Positions 42,542 through 51,920 of a stretch of DNA of 64,000 nucleotides are shown here, in pieces. A program made the translations under genes and the position numbers. This stretch comes from Nemertoderma westbladi. Lineage: Eukaryota > Xenacoelomorpha > Nemertodermatida > Nemertodermatidae. A model generated the notes under the pieces. The model saw nothing but the letters and a program-made list of their open reading frames with translations, did no database searches and was not told where the DNA came from. The stretch spans positions 29,754 through 93,753 of the forward strand of contig JAUCBJ010007765.1 in NCBI GenBank assembly GCA_032718475.1, written 5' to 3'. Each line of letters begins with the position of its first letter. The stretch's first letter is position 1.

Positions 42542-44511
42542 CTTATTGACAACTGGTCGCAGAATGTCGGCGAACTGTTGTGTACTAATTGCGTCCGTTG
42601 GTTGTAACGCCTTCTGTGTTGGTGTATTCTGTGGAGGATTGTCTGCAAAGGAGTTGTCTGAACTGGCCTTGTAGGTCGAAACGTCATTGGGTAAGCGTAA
42701 TGTGTAACGGGTTTAGGCGTCAAAGGTGGACTCACCTGTTTTGTCGTCAGTAGCGCAGGTCCGGTCAATAAACTACTACGATCTGTAATCGGTGGGTTAC
42801 TTACCTTGACTCTCGGAATAGGCGACGACGTTGCTCTTGGCGGTATAAACTCGTTCGGAATAACAAACCTGTGTTCCGTCGCACCATGGATAGGAGAAAT
42901 ATCACTACTACCCGCAATCGAAACAGGTTCCTTAGTCGTAACCGGTGCAAACATATGAGTTACCTGTGGGAATCGTTGACACACGTCTTTTACTAATTGT
43001 CGTTCCCGTCCGGGTGCTCCTACGCTTCCTTCCTTCTTCCGTTCCTGAATTTGGCGATGTCTTACCTCTAACTGGTCCAAATCATGTCCGTCGCGAGATC
43101 TCATCGATCTATCGCGGGCTAGAAGATCCAGATTTTCCTTAGTTTCGGCTAATTCTCTCGCCCTCTTCTCAAGTTCGAAACGAAGTTTAACCTCCTTTTC
43201 TCGTTGTTCCGTTTGTTGTTGTTGCGCCTCGAACTCTGCTTGTCGTATCGCTTGTTGGGCTTTTATTTGCCGTGTCTTCATCTCGACTCTGGCTTCCGAA
43301 ACTACTCTTTGTCGCTCTAACTCTGCCGCAGCCGTTTGTCGCTCTAACTCTGCCGCAGCCGTTTGTCGCTCTAACTCGGCCGCTGCCGTTTGTCGCTCTA
43401 ACTCGGCCGCTGCCGTTTGTCGCTCTAACTCGGCCGCTGCAGCTGCCGTTTGTCGCTCTAACTCGGCTGTTGCCGTTCGTTGCGCTAACTCGGCCGTTGC
43501 CGCTTGTTGGGCAATGTCCAACTCTAACCTTTCCATTTCGGCCGCTTCGAGTTCGGCTTGTTCCTGCAGATGAGAGATTCTCGCTACATTTGCAACACGT
43601 ATTTTCTCTTCCTCTACTGCTGTTTGTATCATTAGAAGTTGAGCTTGTTCTTCTATCTCGTGTTGCTGTCTGTAGAACTGCTGCTGTTGTCGAGCAACTT
43701 CTGACGTGACTATACTTCCTTCGCAGATTTCGCTACGAATACTTACCAATGATTGATTTAGTATTCCCGGTGCCGATTCGATTTGTGTGAATGAAGTTTC
43801 CCTCGTGTATTCCGGCTCGGTTTCCAAATCGCCGACGTCTTCGCCGCACATGCGTAAGTGGTCCGTCAGATGTTTCAATTGTCCATCCAGTCGGTACAAT
43901 TCCTGTTCTTCCTCGGGTTGTAATAATTCGTCCGAAACTGACTCACCTAACAACTGGTCCGCTTGTTCCTGTTGTATCTGTCTAATCGTCGACTTAAACT
44001 GAATCAGTTTCTCTCTAGTGATCATTAGTTTCTCGAGGATTCTAAGTTGAGTATCCATGTCCTGTCTCTGTCTAGCTAGATCTTGTAGGCCAACTAGATT
44101 ATCTACGGACTTATATACTTTACTCTGTACTCTAACCTGGAGGGTGTAGAACTCGAATCGAGACATCGGAGCGGTCAACCCGTCTAATATGCGTTGGCCT
44201 TCTCCAATACTCCTGGTTATATGCGCCATGTAACCTCCGACGCTTCTAACCACACTTTCCTGGCTTCCTGCTGAACTTACCATGTCCGTTTCCCTGTATC
44301 TAGGTTGCGGAACAGTTAGAAAGTCCTCGGTCCTGCCGTCGCCTCGTACTACGGCATCCGGTACTCCCGTTGGATGTACTGGTGACGCACACGGTGTAGG
44401 TTCGGTAGGCTTGCGAGTCTTCCTCTGTTGTTCTTCCGCTGCTGACTTATCTCCGTCACACGAGTCATAGTCGGTTTGTGTATTCTTCGTATAGTCTTGT
44501 TTGTCACTCAT
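42355..44511 (-). CDS. ORF A: coiled-coil protein upstream of gag-pol
   Basis: It has 718 codons from a real ATG at 44511. The N-terminus is polar and low-complexity. Residues about 120-480 are strongly helical and coiled-coil, including five or more tandem E-L-E-R-Q-T-A-A-A units (30-bp DNA repeat at about 43310-43500) and long Q/E/R runs. The C-terminal third is Pro/Thr-rich. No zinc knuckle or known domain is present. The last 358 bases overlap the gag-pol frame in -1 relation. Position and composition suggest a structural (gag-like or assembly) protein that forms the N-terminus of a frameshifted polyprotein. That role is inferred; canonical BEL/Pao gag begins with DUF1759, which here lies in the pol frame. 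Confidence 0.8.
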   Translation of the reverse strand: MSDKQDYTKNTQTDYDSCDGDKSAAEEQQRKTRKPTEPTPCASPVHPTGVPDAVVRGDGRTEDFLTVPQPRYRETDMVSSAGSQESVVRSVGGYMAHITRSIGEGQRILDGLTAPMSRFEFYTLQVRVQSKVYKSVDNLVGLQDLARQRQDMDTQLRILEKLMITREKLIQFKSTIRQIQQEQADQLLGESVSDELLQPEEEQELYRLDGQLKHLTDHLRMCGEDVGDLETEPEYTRETSFTQIESAPGILNQSLVSIRSEICEGSIVTSEVARQQQQFYRQQHEIEEQAQLLMIQTAVEEEKIRVANVARISHLQEQAELEAAEMERLELDIAQQAATAELAQRTATAELERQTAAAAAELERQTAAAELERQTAAAELERQTAAAELERQTAAAELERQRVVSEARVEMKTRQIKAQQAIRQAEFEAQQQQTEQREKEVKLRFELEKRARELAETKENLDLLARDRSMRSRDGHDLDQLEVRHRQIQERKKEGSVGAPGRERQLVKDVCQRFPQVTHMFAPVTTKEPVSIAGSSDISPIHGATEHRFVIPNEFIPPRATSSPIPRVKVSNPPITDRSSLLTGPALLTTKQVSPPLTPKPVTHYAYPMTFRPTRPVQTTPLQTILHRIHQHRRRYNQRTQLVHNSSPTFCDQLSISWLRSRNVWRKVTPTVREIPNSNTIDTRRDHKDRYLQTPHRIREKRLEGRTSTRLPTKDAKL
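43310..43500 (-). repeat. 30-bp minisatellite in ORF A
   Basis: On the plus strand (C/G)GTTTGTCGCTCTAACTC plus GGCCGCTGC or TGCCGCAGC repeats five to six times. It encodes the ELERQTAAA coiled-coil repeat. Confidence 0.9.
44404..44423. promoter_or_regulatory. Quasi-palindromic element motif, site 7 of 7
   Basis: GGTAGGCTTGCGAGTCTTCC, inside ORF A near codon 32. It is read in a different frame (K-T-R-K-P) from the pol sites, so the DNA sequence rather than the peptide is conserved. Confidence 0.6.
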
Positions 44512-44596
44512 TTCGGTAGTTGTAAGTCAAGTGAAGTGAGTGTCAAAGTATCGAGTTTACCGTATTTGTATAAGACGGTACTAATTACAGTCATAT

Positions 44597-44716
44597 AAAA
44601 TTAGCCTACCGGCCGATTTTATAGCAGATGGATAAAATTAGCCTAAACGGCCAATTTTACAACAAATTAATGTCACGGAGTAAGTATATAATAAAATTAG
44701 CCTAGCGGCCAATTTT
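44597..44716 (-). promoter_or_regulatory. Three successive hairpins in the element leader
   Basis: At 44597-44620, 44634-44658 and 44693-44716 the minus strand reads AAAATTGGCC-loop-GGCTAATTTT or close variants, giving 9-10 bp stems with 4-5 base loops. They lie 86-205 bases upstream of the ORF A start, in the leader after the 5' LTR. That is where packaging or dimerisation structures of LTR elements usually sit. Function is inferred. Confidence 0.65.
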
Positions 44717-45321
44717 ATAACAAATAAATCGGATAACGATATGCGTTATCAAAAGGTAAATTAAATACAATAATACGGACTAATTCAGCAATGAACAAAG
44801 AAATCATACGGAATGCATAAATACTTGAGACAGTGGAACCCACAATAATTTTAACTAATACGGTAATGCCTAACTTATTTATGCAACTTTTCGAACTCAC
44901 CCACTCCAATAATTCTCCAGAAAAACAGATTCCCAGATACAAACCGGACGTGAACCTTTCCGTTTTTAACGTTGCGGACGAAACGCGATTTTCCCAACCA
45001 AAGTTGTTGAGTTATCTATCTCCCAAACTTGATAAACACGGTCTTGCTCCCGTTACAGTCTAGAAAATGAGTTCTGAATCCTGAAAAACAAAAGAGTTAG
45101 GTTTTACTTTACGAAAAATTTTGTACCGGTACAATATGGTATTTAAACCCTTTTAAACACCGGTATTCAATTCCAAAAATATTTTACACGCGGTTCAAAT
45201 CAAATTTTATTTCAAAAAATTAGCACTTAGCTAATCAAAATACAAAATTTTACCTCAAAATACAAAATTTTCAAATAACTTTAGTCCTACCGAACCGTAG
45301 TTCAGTAAAACATATTCCTAC
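44717..45321 (-). other. Element leader between 5' LTR and hairpins
   Basis: AT-rich and untranslated. A primer-binding site should lie just after the LTR end at 45322, but no clear TGG-starting tRNA complement was found there. A hydrophobic 75-codon frame (44942-44715) has no support. Confidence 0.5.
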
Positions 45322-47254
45322 TAAATTGGAGAGATACGCCTATTCCTACTATCGGAAAAGACGGTAACAATACCTGCAATATCCTACTGTAAAGTTTGTA
45401 AATCAAATCATAAATCCGACCTTCTCACCAAAACAGTAAACCCCAAGTAAGCGAATATATTGCAGTATCGATCTCTTTTAACCGGTGAGGCAGAAAACAG
45501 TCTACGAGCAGACAAACTTCGATAAAACAAAATCCCGCGCAGCGAATCCTAAAATCAGGCTGACTCACTGACGGACTAAGAGGCTCGTATACTTTGCCGC
45601 GGTGTGATTTATATGGTTGGGCAAAGGGACGCTAGCTAGGTACAGAGGCAGATATTTGGAGATGTCTAACTAGCGAGCAAAGTGCAGTAAGGACGAAAGT
45701 TAATTTTATATATTTTGAGGTGTAAATAATTTCTAACGCGCGTGTGTTAATTCTGAACGGTCAAAGCAGTTTTGCTCCTTCACATATATAATTACTGGGT
45801 ACGGTGTGCATTTTACGAATATTCTAATTTTATAACTTGTAGGTCCAATACTCACGAATGGTAAGGTTCCTTCCCCTCTTGCGTATTTCCAGGACTCAAA
45901 TTCAGGCATAAGGTTAATACTACGCCCAGAATTCGGCAATTTTAGGTACCAGGTCCCTGATACTAAGAAGAGATGTGTTAGTTTACTACTATAGGCGTAC
46001 GGGTACTAATAGCTATCCTGGCTCCTATCTAGAATTTTAGTCACCCAGGTAGTCCAGGTAACTTCCTATTAGGGCGTTGGCGGGGACACGGTAGATGTTA
46101 GTATATCCCTGATAGCCTCAATTTATTTGCGCCTAGCGTAAACTGCCCTACCGCCTGAACGGTACAATCCTAATTCAGGTGAAAACACAGCAACCCCCCT
46201 AGCCTACAAGTTCTGATGTAACGGACACCGTTGTACGGCAAATAGTCGCACACACACCTGTACTTAGCAAGAGTTAAGCGTACAGTTTGCTGCACCCTAA
46301 CCAATGTGTATGCCTTGTACCGGTGTGCCTACGTCCTATCTGCGTACTAGTATCTGCTCTCTCTCCCTCTCCCCCCCCGTAGGAATATGAAAGGTCTACT
46401 GCGGTTTTCCCTGAATCAAGACAGTACAGTCCCTATGATGTAATTTTGGGCTTACAGCGTGTCACTACGTCTACCTTTGATCTTTTGGTCTTACACTTAG
46501 GTAGCAAGGATCGAACGCTGTCTAACCTTTCAGGCGATGGGCGAATAACTTTAAGATGGTATTGCGGGTTGTCTCTCGTCTACATTCCCGTGACGTTCCC
46601 GTTCATTGCTGCGGCCCGATCTCTAGCCGGCCATCCTGTCCCTGAGTTTGTTCACCGTAGTGAAACCATAGTAAAACAGATAGAAAAGGGCTGAGATGTG
46701 ACTAGTATTTCTGACCTTTATTACAAAAGATATAATAACTATTATACAATAAACAATGTAATCTGAAATAAGACAGAAAGTGAATGATGGATTGAGAGTA
46801 GTGATTGATTAGATAACTAATGAACGAATCGCACCTTTATATACTAAATTTGTGCTGCAATCAATCGAGAAAATTCTCGATTGTTCTATGGGTTCTAACA
46901 AGGTTTTAAAGATAGCTTATTGGTCCAGCTAATATATAACTTGCACGACATTGGTTACAATCAAATAACTACAGCCTTATTGGTACAGACAAATGCAATT
47001 AATTTGTAGCGGTTAATTTAAATGAGTTGAAATTCTGCACAAAAAATAATTCGCACTTACTAGGATTCGAACTCGATACCTACTACACATATAATTTCCA
47101 ACGCTCTACCAACTGAGCTACTGAACCACTTGACCGATAGATACACAATAGATAGAACCAATACTAATGAGAACTCAAAGCAATCTTTACAAAGTTAATT
47201 CGAATAAAATAAAATTTTGAAAATCCACGGCATTTAGGGAATATAATTCTATAC
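45322..47254 (-). repeat. 5' LTR of the BEL/Pao element
   Basis: It is a direct repeat of 28722-30635 with the same end points (TAAATTGG … TTCTATAC). Differences include GGAAGA/GGAAAA near 45355, small indels near 45645, and a rearranged stretch near 46790-46815. The tRNA-like segment (47055-47128) and hairpin (46862-46883) are conserved. Confidence 0.92.
47055..47128 (-). tRNA. tRNA-like segment in the 5' LTR (not a functional tRNA)
   Basis: Same as 30436-30510: A-box TAGCTCAGTTGG and B-box GAGTTCGAATCC on the minus strand. In this LTR it could act as an internal Pol III-type promoter for the element, which is speculative. Confidence 0.5.
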
Positions 47255-47529
47255 TTAATTTTATTTTATTTTATGATTGAATACAGCCAGCGGGCGTCAA
47301 ACCTGAAGTGAAATTAAAAAATTACGGCAATAAAGTTACAATAGTTTGCAAATCATTTTATTGACTCCAATAAATTGACTTGAAATTAAGGCTTATAAGC
47401 GTGAGGTTATATTTGCTGATCAGTGATTTCATTTCCAATGTCAGTTTTCAAATTTGACGGCGTTGCATCTGCCTGTAAGGAAATGAGTAAACTAAAAATT
47501 TCGGGAATATCTCAATGTTTAGGATGTGC

Positions 47530-47758
47530 AAGGTTTTGTTTACCAATGCAAACTATAATAGATGGAACTTCGCAATTTTCGCGAAAGTAAAACATTTCTA
47601 AATAAGTAAGAAAATGGATAATTAATTGAAAAAATACTTTAACATTTTTCTAGAATAAAATGTATTAGTTCTAGAGAAAAAAGTATTTTTAAATATAATA
47701 GCTAACATGTTCTATAGTATATAGACCATGGCCTACTATACTATATTTATACGGCATA
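47530..47758. mobile_element. Relic of the fold-back element family
   Basis: Sequence from CTATAATAGATGGAACTTCG through GTTCTAGAGAAAAAAGTATT to GCTAACATGTTCTATAGTAT parallels 4040-4230 inside the satellite element. Only one degenerate satellite unit remains. Confidence 0.55.
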
Positions 47759-48542
47759 CAGGTCACTTGAAGTGGCCTCTTAAAAAGAGGCCAGTTGTTT
47801 TTGTAATATTTAGATATTTTGATATGGGAGAATTCTATAAATTTTCGTTTGCTGCAATTTGGTCAACGGTCGTAATTGAAGTCTCTTCGTTAATAAAATT
47901 GATTGATTTTAAACACGTTTTGGAACGATTCCAAGTGTTTTAAATTGAATCCAGATTTTTTTCAAAAAAATGTTCTCGGACAAAAAATATTTGTTCTAGA
48001 ACATAATTGTTTTTTTAAATGAATAGCTAACATGTTCTGTGTTATACCTAGTCATGTAAAGAGTTCTTACATTAACCGCTTGATGTCGCATGACAACCAT
48101 AGTTACTAGCTTAACCAATGAATGAAACTAACTAACTTCTGTGTGATTCAAATATATATATTGAAGTATAGTTTAGAATGAATATTATAATGTATTATCA
48201 TCGAATAGACATTATCTTCATTACATACAATACAACATTCTGGAACATTTTCTATACAAATACTGGCTACATTACAACATTGGCTTCTATACAATAACTA
48301 GCTACTACAAAATATTTACAGAGGGAAGTAGGATGTCGGAACCAGTGTCGAAATTACTAGCTAAACCTACCTAAATCACTAGCTACCATAAAATTTAGTA
48401 TCTTGCCTAACGAAGAGACTTCAATTACGACCGTTGACCAAATTGCAGCAAAAGAAAATTTAAGAACTCTCCCCATATCAAAATATCTAAATATTGTAAA
48501 AAAAAACTGGCCTCTTTTTAAGAGGTCACTTCAAGTGACCTG
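47759..48542. mobile_element. 784-bp MITE with about 135-bp terminal inverted repeats
   Basis: The left arm (47759-47893) starts CAGGTCACTTGAAGTGGCCT. The right arm (48408-48542) is its near-perfect reverse complement. Each arm has its own inner palindrome GGCCTCTT…AAGAGGCC. About 510 bp of AT-rich DNA without an ORF lies between them. No target duplication is clear. Confidence 0.85.
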
Positions 48543-49140
48543 TTAGTTGGTAAGCTGTCTGTTTATGTTGTTAAGCGGCTCTCTAGTTACGTAATAAATA
48601 TTCGTGAACTCTAAATTATTGTAACATTGAGTAAGGCAGCGTCAGGAGTTGAAGAGTTAAATAATATGAATAGCAGTAACTATGGAAGCAATATAGTAAA
48701 TTACTACAGTTTAATTTATTTTGTAACACTATCGTTCTATTGTTTATTAAAGAATTGAGCAACAAAAAGTACCAATTTAAGAATAAAATTGCGTATTACA
48801 TGGGAAAAAACACGTAGAACATTTTTTTTCAATATTCTCTCGACCCTGACGCTGACGCTCGGTAAATAAAGTGCCCGAGAATAATGAAAAAATAGTTCTA
48901 CTTTATTCCCATGTAATAAAATATTTTGAAATTTTTAAAAAGTTTTTAAAGTTTCAGAACACAATGTTTATCTTCCATGGGGTCAGAGTAAATCGCGGAT
49001 CCGGATTCTACATTTAACATTATCCCTACGGAAGTCGATTTTTTTTACATTTTTATAACTCCCAAAAATAAAACTATAACCTGTTCTATTGACTTTAGTT
49101 TATTGTTTTGGTTAAAATAACGTGCCACTGTAACGTGCAA
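48543..49140. other. Intergenic AT-rich DNA
   Basis: No gene or clear repeat. It could be intron of the gene ending at 49852. Confidence 0.45.
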
Positions 49141-49405
49141 AAATATGATAACTGTGATAACTGTTGGATAGCCTGTAAAAATTTGATAACTGTTGGATAG
49201 TCTGTGCAAAAATAGGACTGTTGGATAAGTCTGTGCAAAAATTGGATAACTGCTGGATAGTCTGTGCAAAAATAGGATAACTGCTGGATAGCCTGTGCAA
49301 AAATTTGGTAACTGTTTGATATAGTCTGGTCAAAAATTGGATAACTGTTGGGAAAAATAGGATTACTGTTGGATAGTCTGGTCAAAAATTGGATAGCATG
49401 TAATA
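49140..49405. repeat. Minisatellite of about 32 bp, eight or so copies
   Basis: The unit is GGATAACTGTTGGATAGTCT then GTGCAAAAATT, with variable length (some units 28-36 bp). It probably lies in the intron before the exon at 49535. Open frames on the minus strand are repeat artefacts. Confidence 0.85.
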
Positions 49406-49534
49406 ACCGGTGGTTGACAACCGTCAAGTAAATATTACAGTACTATCCAATGGATAATGTGTTTTTTCATTTTTTGGGCAATTGAAAACTCACAAACAAA
49501 TTCAAACATCGTATATGTGTATTTTTGTTTTCAG

Positions 49535-49852
49535 GTAGTTGATTTGGAAACGCGCGCAACTTCTCTAGAAGAGATCCGCCAGCGGTCAACTCGAGAACTG
49601 CAAAATCTTCTTAATCAACAGCAATCGTTAGCCGCTAGATGGCGCGAGGAAAGTAAATCACAATCGGCGGTGACGGAAACCAAGGTTGCTGAACTAAAGA
49701 ACGAAATAATTGGTTATAAATCCCGAATATCGGAATTAACGGACCTGCTAAACGACCTCAGAAATAAACGCCCGACTAAACAACTACAAACTGTCGACAA
49801 TAAACTAACCAATAGCGGTTTAATATCGGACTCTAACAAACTATTATTATAA
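49535..49852 (+). CDS. Terminal exon of a coiled-coil protein
   Basis: An exon of 105 codons follows a strong acceptor (TTTTTGTTTTCAG ending at 49534, phase 0) and ends with TAA at 49850-49852. The sequence is heptad-rich and charged (EEIRQRSTRELQNLLNQQQS; WREESKSQ; KNEIIGYKSRISELTDLLND), giving a continuous coiled coil of about 80 residues with a short polar tail. It resembles C-termini of centrosomal or ciliary coiled-coil proteins, but the family cannot be named from this exon. The rest of the gene must lie upstream on the plus strand, beyond the repeats, or was not recognised. An ATTAAA signal follows at 49879. Confidence 0.7.
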   Translation, partial: VVDLETRATSLEEIRQRSTRELQNLLNQQQSLAARWREESKSQSAVTETKVAELKNEIIGYKSRISELTDLLNDLRNKRPTKQLQTVDNKLTNSGLISDSNKLLL

Positions 49853-50156
49853 TTGGTTTTATTTTACAGTATTTGTTTATTAAATTATTAATAATAAGTG
49901 GCTTTTGTTCAGGAATGTTGAATAATGTTTTGGTAGTACGTCGTTAGGGGTTGAACCAGCGCGTTTCGGCCTTTCCGGTTCCCGAACTCCGCGATATTAA
50001 CTGGAATTATGACAAGTTACATATTAATTAATATACAGTAAGTATGCAGACAGACACCGCCCCCGCATCCCATCGCGCCTAAGTAACGTACGCAAGTATC
50101 CGCAAGGTGGCGTATGAGTTTGTTAGTTTATCAGTGCATCATTCCCCTTTCGACAG

Positions 50157-50450
50157 TTGCCACCATTTTGGGGCAACCTAACACTCTATGGTTCTTTTCG
50201 GGGAATCTCATTGATCTCGATTGCTGCAAAGCTATACAATAGGATTCTATTAAATCGCATCAGGGATCCCATTGAGAGACTGCTACGTGGAAATCAGAAT
50301 GGGTTCCGTAAAGGTCGTGGGACCATGGAGCCCATTTTGGCACTTAGAAGGATAATTGAAGAGTTATCAAAAAAGAAAGACAGGCATCTGGCTGTTATCT
50401 TTGTTGACTTCTTCAAGGCCTTTGATTCAGTCTCTCGCTCACGTATATTC
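50157..50450 (+). mobile_element. LINE RT fragment, best-preserved copy of the family at 2.2 and 11 kb
   Basis: One open frame carries RT blocks GSFRGISLISIAAKL, NQNGFRKGRGTMEPILALRR and VIFVDFFKAFDSVSRSR, then leaves homology at 50448. It is truncated on both sides and ends just before the catalytic block. The junction may mark an insertion by the tRNA-like sequence that follows. Confidence 0.75.
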
Positions 50451-50484
50451 ACGTATAGTCAAATTTCAAATATAATTATTTCGG

Positions 50485-50580
50485 TAGCTCAGCGCTATCA
50501 TTATCGCAGCCTACGGACGCGGCGACGCGTATAAGCCCAAACAACACACCGGTCGGGGTTCAGACTGCCACCTCCTGAGT
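50485..50580 (+). mobile_element. Possible tRNA-derived SINE head
   Basis: GGTAGCTCAGCGCTATC resembles an A box and GGTCGGGGTTCAGAC resembles a B box, about 65 bases apart. Stems are poor. Low confidence. Confidence 0.25.
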
Positions 50581-51205
50581 CCCGTCACACGTTGCGTTCG
50601 TTCTTTTTTTGACCAAACTTGAGATTCTTTCTAAACTTTTGCCGGACTACATACAGTACGTACCAAGTTTCGTTTAATTTCATCAAGGAATAACCGAGTT
50701 AATAGCGATCATAAATTTGCGACGACGACAGACAACTCGTTAATGGTACCCATAAGCTAAGGCTTCGCTCACTTCGTGGCTCGCCCCACAACATTAAACT
50801 TTAATTAGATTAGATACAGTATAAATTTATAGTACCGCGCGGTACCTGTTAATAATTTTCACTAATATTCGAAATACTATAGTACCATGCCTAAAATATT
50901 CAATTGAGCATCCATAAAATCCTTTCTTCACATACCGAACGCTGATAAGTTGACGTAATGTAACAAAATTACATACATCATTGCTTGCAAAGATCACTTT
51001 TTAGCGTTAAAGTCCCTTGTTTATTTATGTAAACCTCCCTCGCTTCGCTCGCTCGGTACATAAATAAACTCGCGTCATAACGCTGCAAAGTGCTACTTTG
51101 CACACAATGATGTAAATAGTTATTACGGCCCTCGTTCGATTATTCCCCTCGCCATATACAGTAGAAACATTAAAGTGCGAAATGTATACGAAATGGCGAA
51201 ATGTA
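50581..51205. other. Non-coding; shares a segment with 54870-54970
   Basis: The piece around 50620-50710 (CTAAACTTTTGCC…, TACCAAGTTT…, AACCGAGTTA) is repeated in diverged form at 54890-54975. No gene is supported. Confidence 0.5.
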
Positions 51206-51210
51206 TAGAT

Positions 51211-51284
51211 TCTTCAGATGGATTTGAACCTGCGCCGCCAATCATTAAACAGTTCAGGCGCTGTATCCACTCGGATACTTCGAC
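51211..51284 (-). tRNA. tRNA-Ser-like pseudogene or SINE head
   Basis: On the minus strand CCGAGTGGATA and GCAGGTTCAAATCC match the D and T arms of a tRNA-Ser-type sequence at tRNA spacing. The acceptor stem does not pair and the anticodon arm is irregular, so it is not expected to be functional. Confidence 0.4.
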
Positions 51285-51374
51285 TGGTATCGCATATTTT
51301 TGGAGATTATTCTAAACAATACAAAATTTTATTATGCAAAGGATGGATGAGTATATGGTTTGGTAAATTCTGGT

Positions 51375-51920
51375 TACATCCCTGCAAACAATTTAACGTT
51401 ATATTAATAATGCATTAAAATACGTTATTTTCTGACAATGCCAGCGTTAAATATTAACGTAAAAAATACATATAAATAACGTTAGTTTGGCCGCCCTTTT
51501 AACGTTACAAATTAACGCAGATTAACATTCATTTTAAACGGTAGTGATTTGGGTCGTCAAAATATATTGTATGTTTAACGTTAAAAAATTACAAACAACT
51601 GATAGTGATAAAAACAACTGTAATAATTAACGCTTAATTAACGTTAATTAACGATTAATGCAATTAACGATTAACGAAAATTAATTAACGTTAAATGACA
51701 TATAAACAATATGACAATAAATGACATATTCCAGACAATTTCTATTCTCTGGCTATATGTCTAAACTTACATCTTGATGGTCAGACTGGTAGACAGTGAT
51801 AACTCGAAAACTAAAAATGAACTCGCTTAAAGCGCCTACTGTACCACCTAAAAAGGCATTATCATATTAAATAGTTAGGGTCGGTTGGGTTTGCCTCAGG
51901 AGACACTATTGGAATTAATA
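51375..51920. repeat. AACGTT-rich dispersed repeat, copy 1
   Basis: It begins TACATCCCTGCAAACAATTT and is full of TTAACGTTAA-type palindromes. It shares TTGGCCGCCCTTTTAACGTT and AAAATATATTGTATGTTTAA with 56925-57620. It ends at GGAATTAATAAC, where the 0.69-kb repeat abuts. Confidence 0.8.

Larger units (their letters stand above)
28722..47254 (-). mobile_element. 18.5-kb BEL/Pao-class LTR retrotransposon with extra ORFs
   Basis: Two near-identical direct repeats of 1.91 and 1.93 kb flank a 14.7-kb interior. On the minus strand the interior carries, in order, ORF A (44511-42355), gag-pol (frame open from 42712 to 36116), ORF B (35455-34259) and ORF C (frame open from 34283 to 31737). All four frames are uninterrupted and the LTRs differ only slightly, so the copy is recent. 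Class assignment rests on DUF1759, the RT and RNase H style and the DUF5641-tailed integrase in pol. Typical BEL/Pao elements are about 5-10 kb with one gag-pol ORF, so the length and accessory ORFs are unusual. No target-site duplication and no standard TG…CA termini were found. Confidence 0.9.

Noticed and set aside
36558-44470. Plus-strand frames opposite pol and ORF A
   Set aside because: They are antisense shadows of strongly supported minus-strand genes.
49940-50000. Minus-strand GGTTCAACCCC as a tRNA B box
   Set aside because: No matching A box at the right distance and no cloverleaf.
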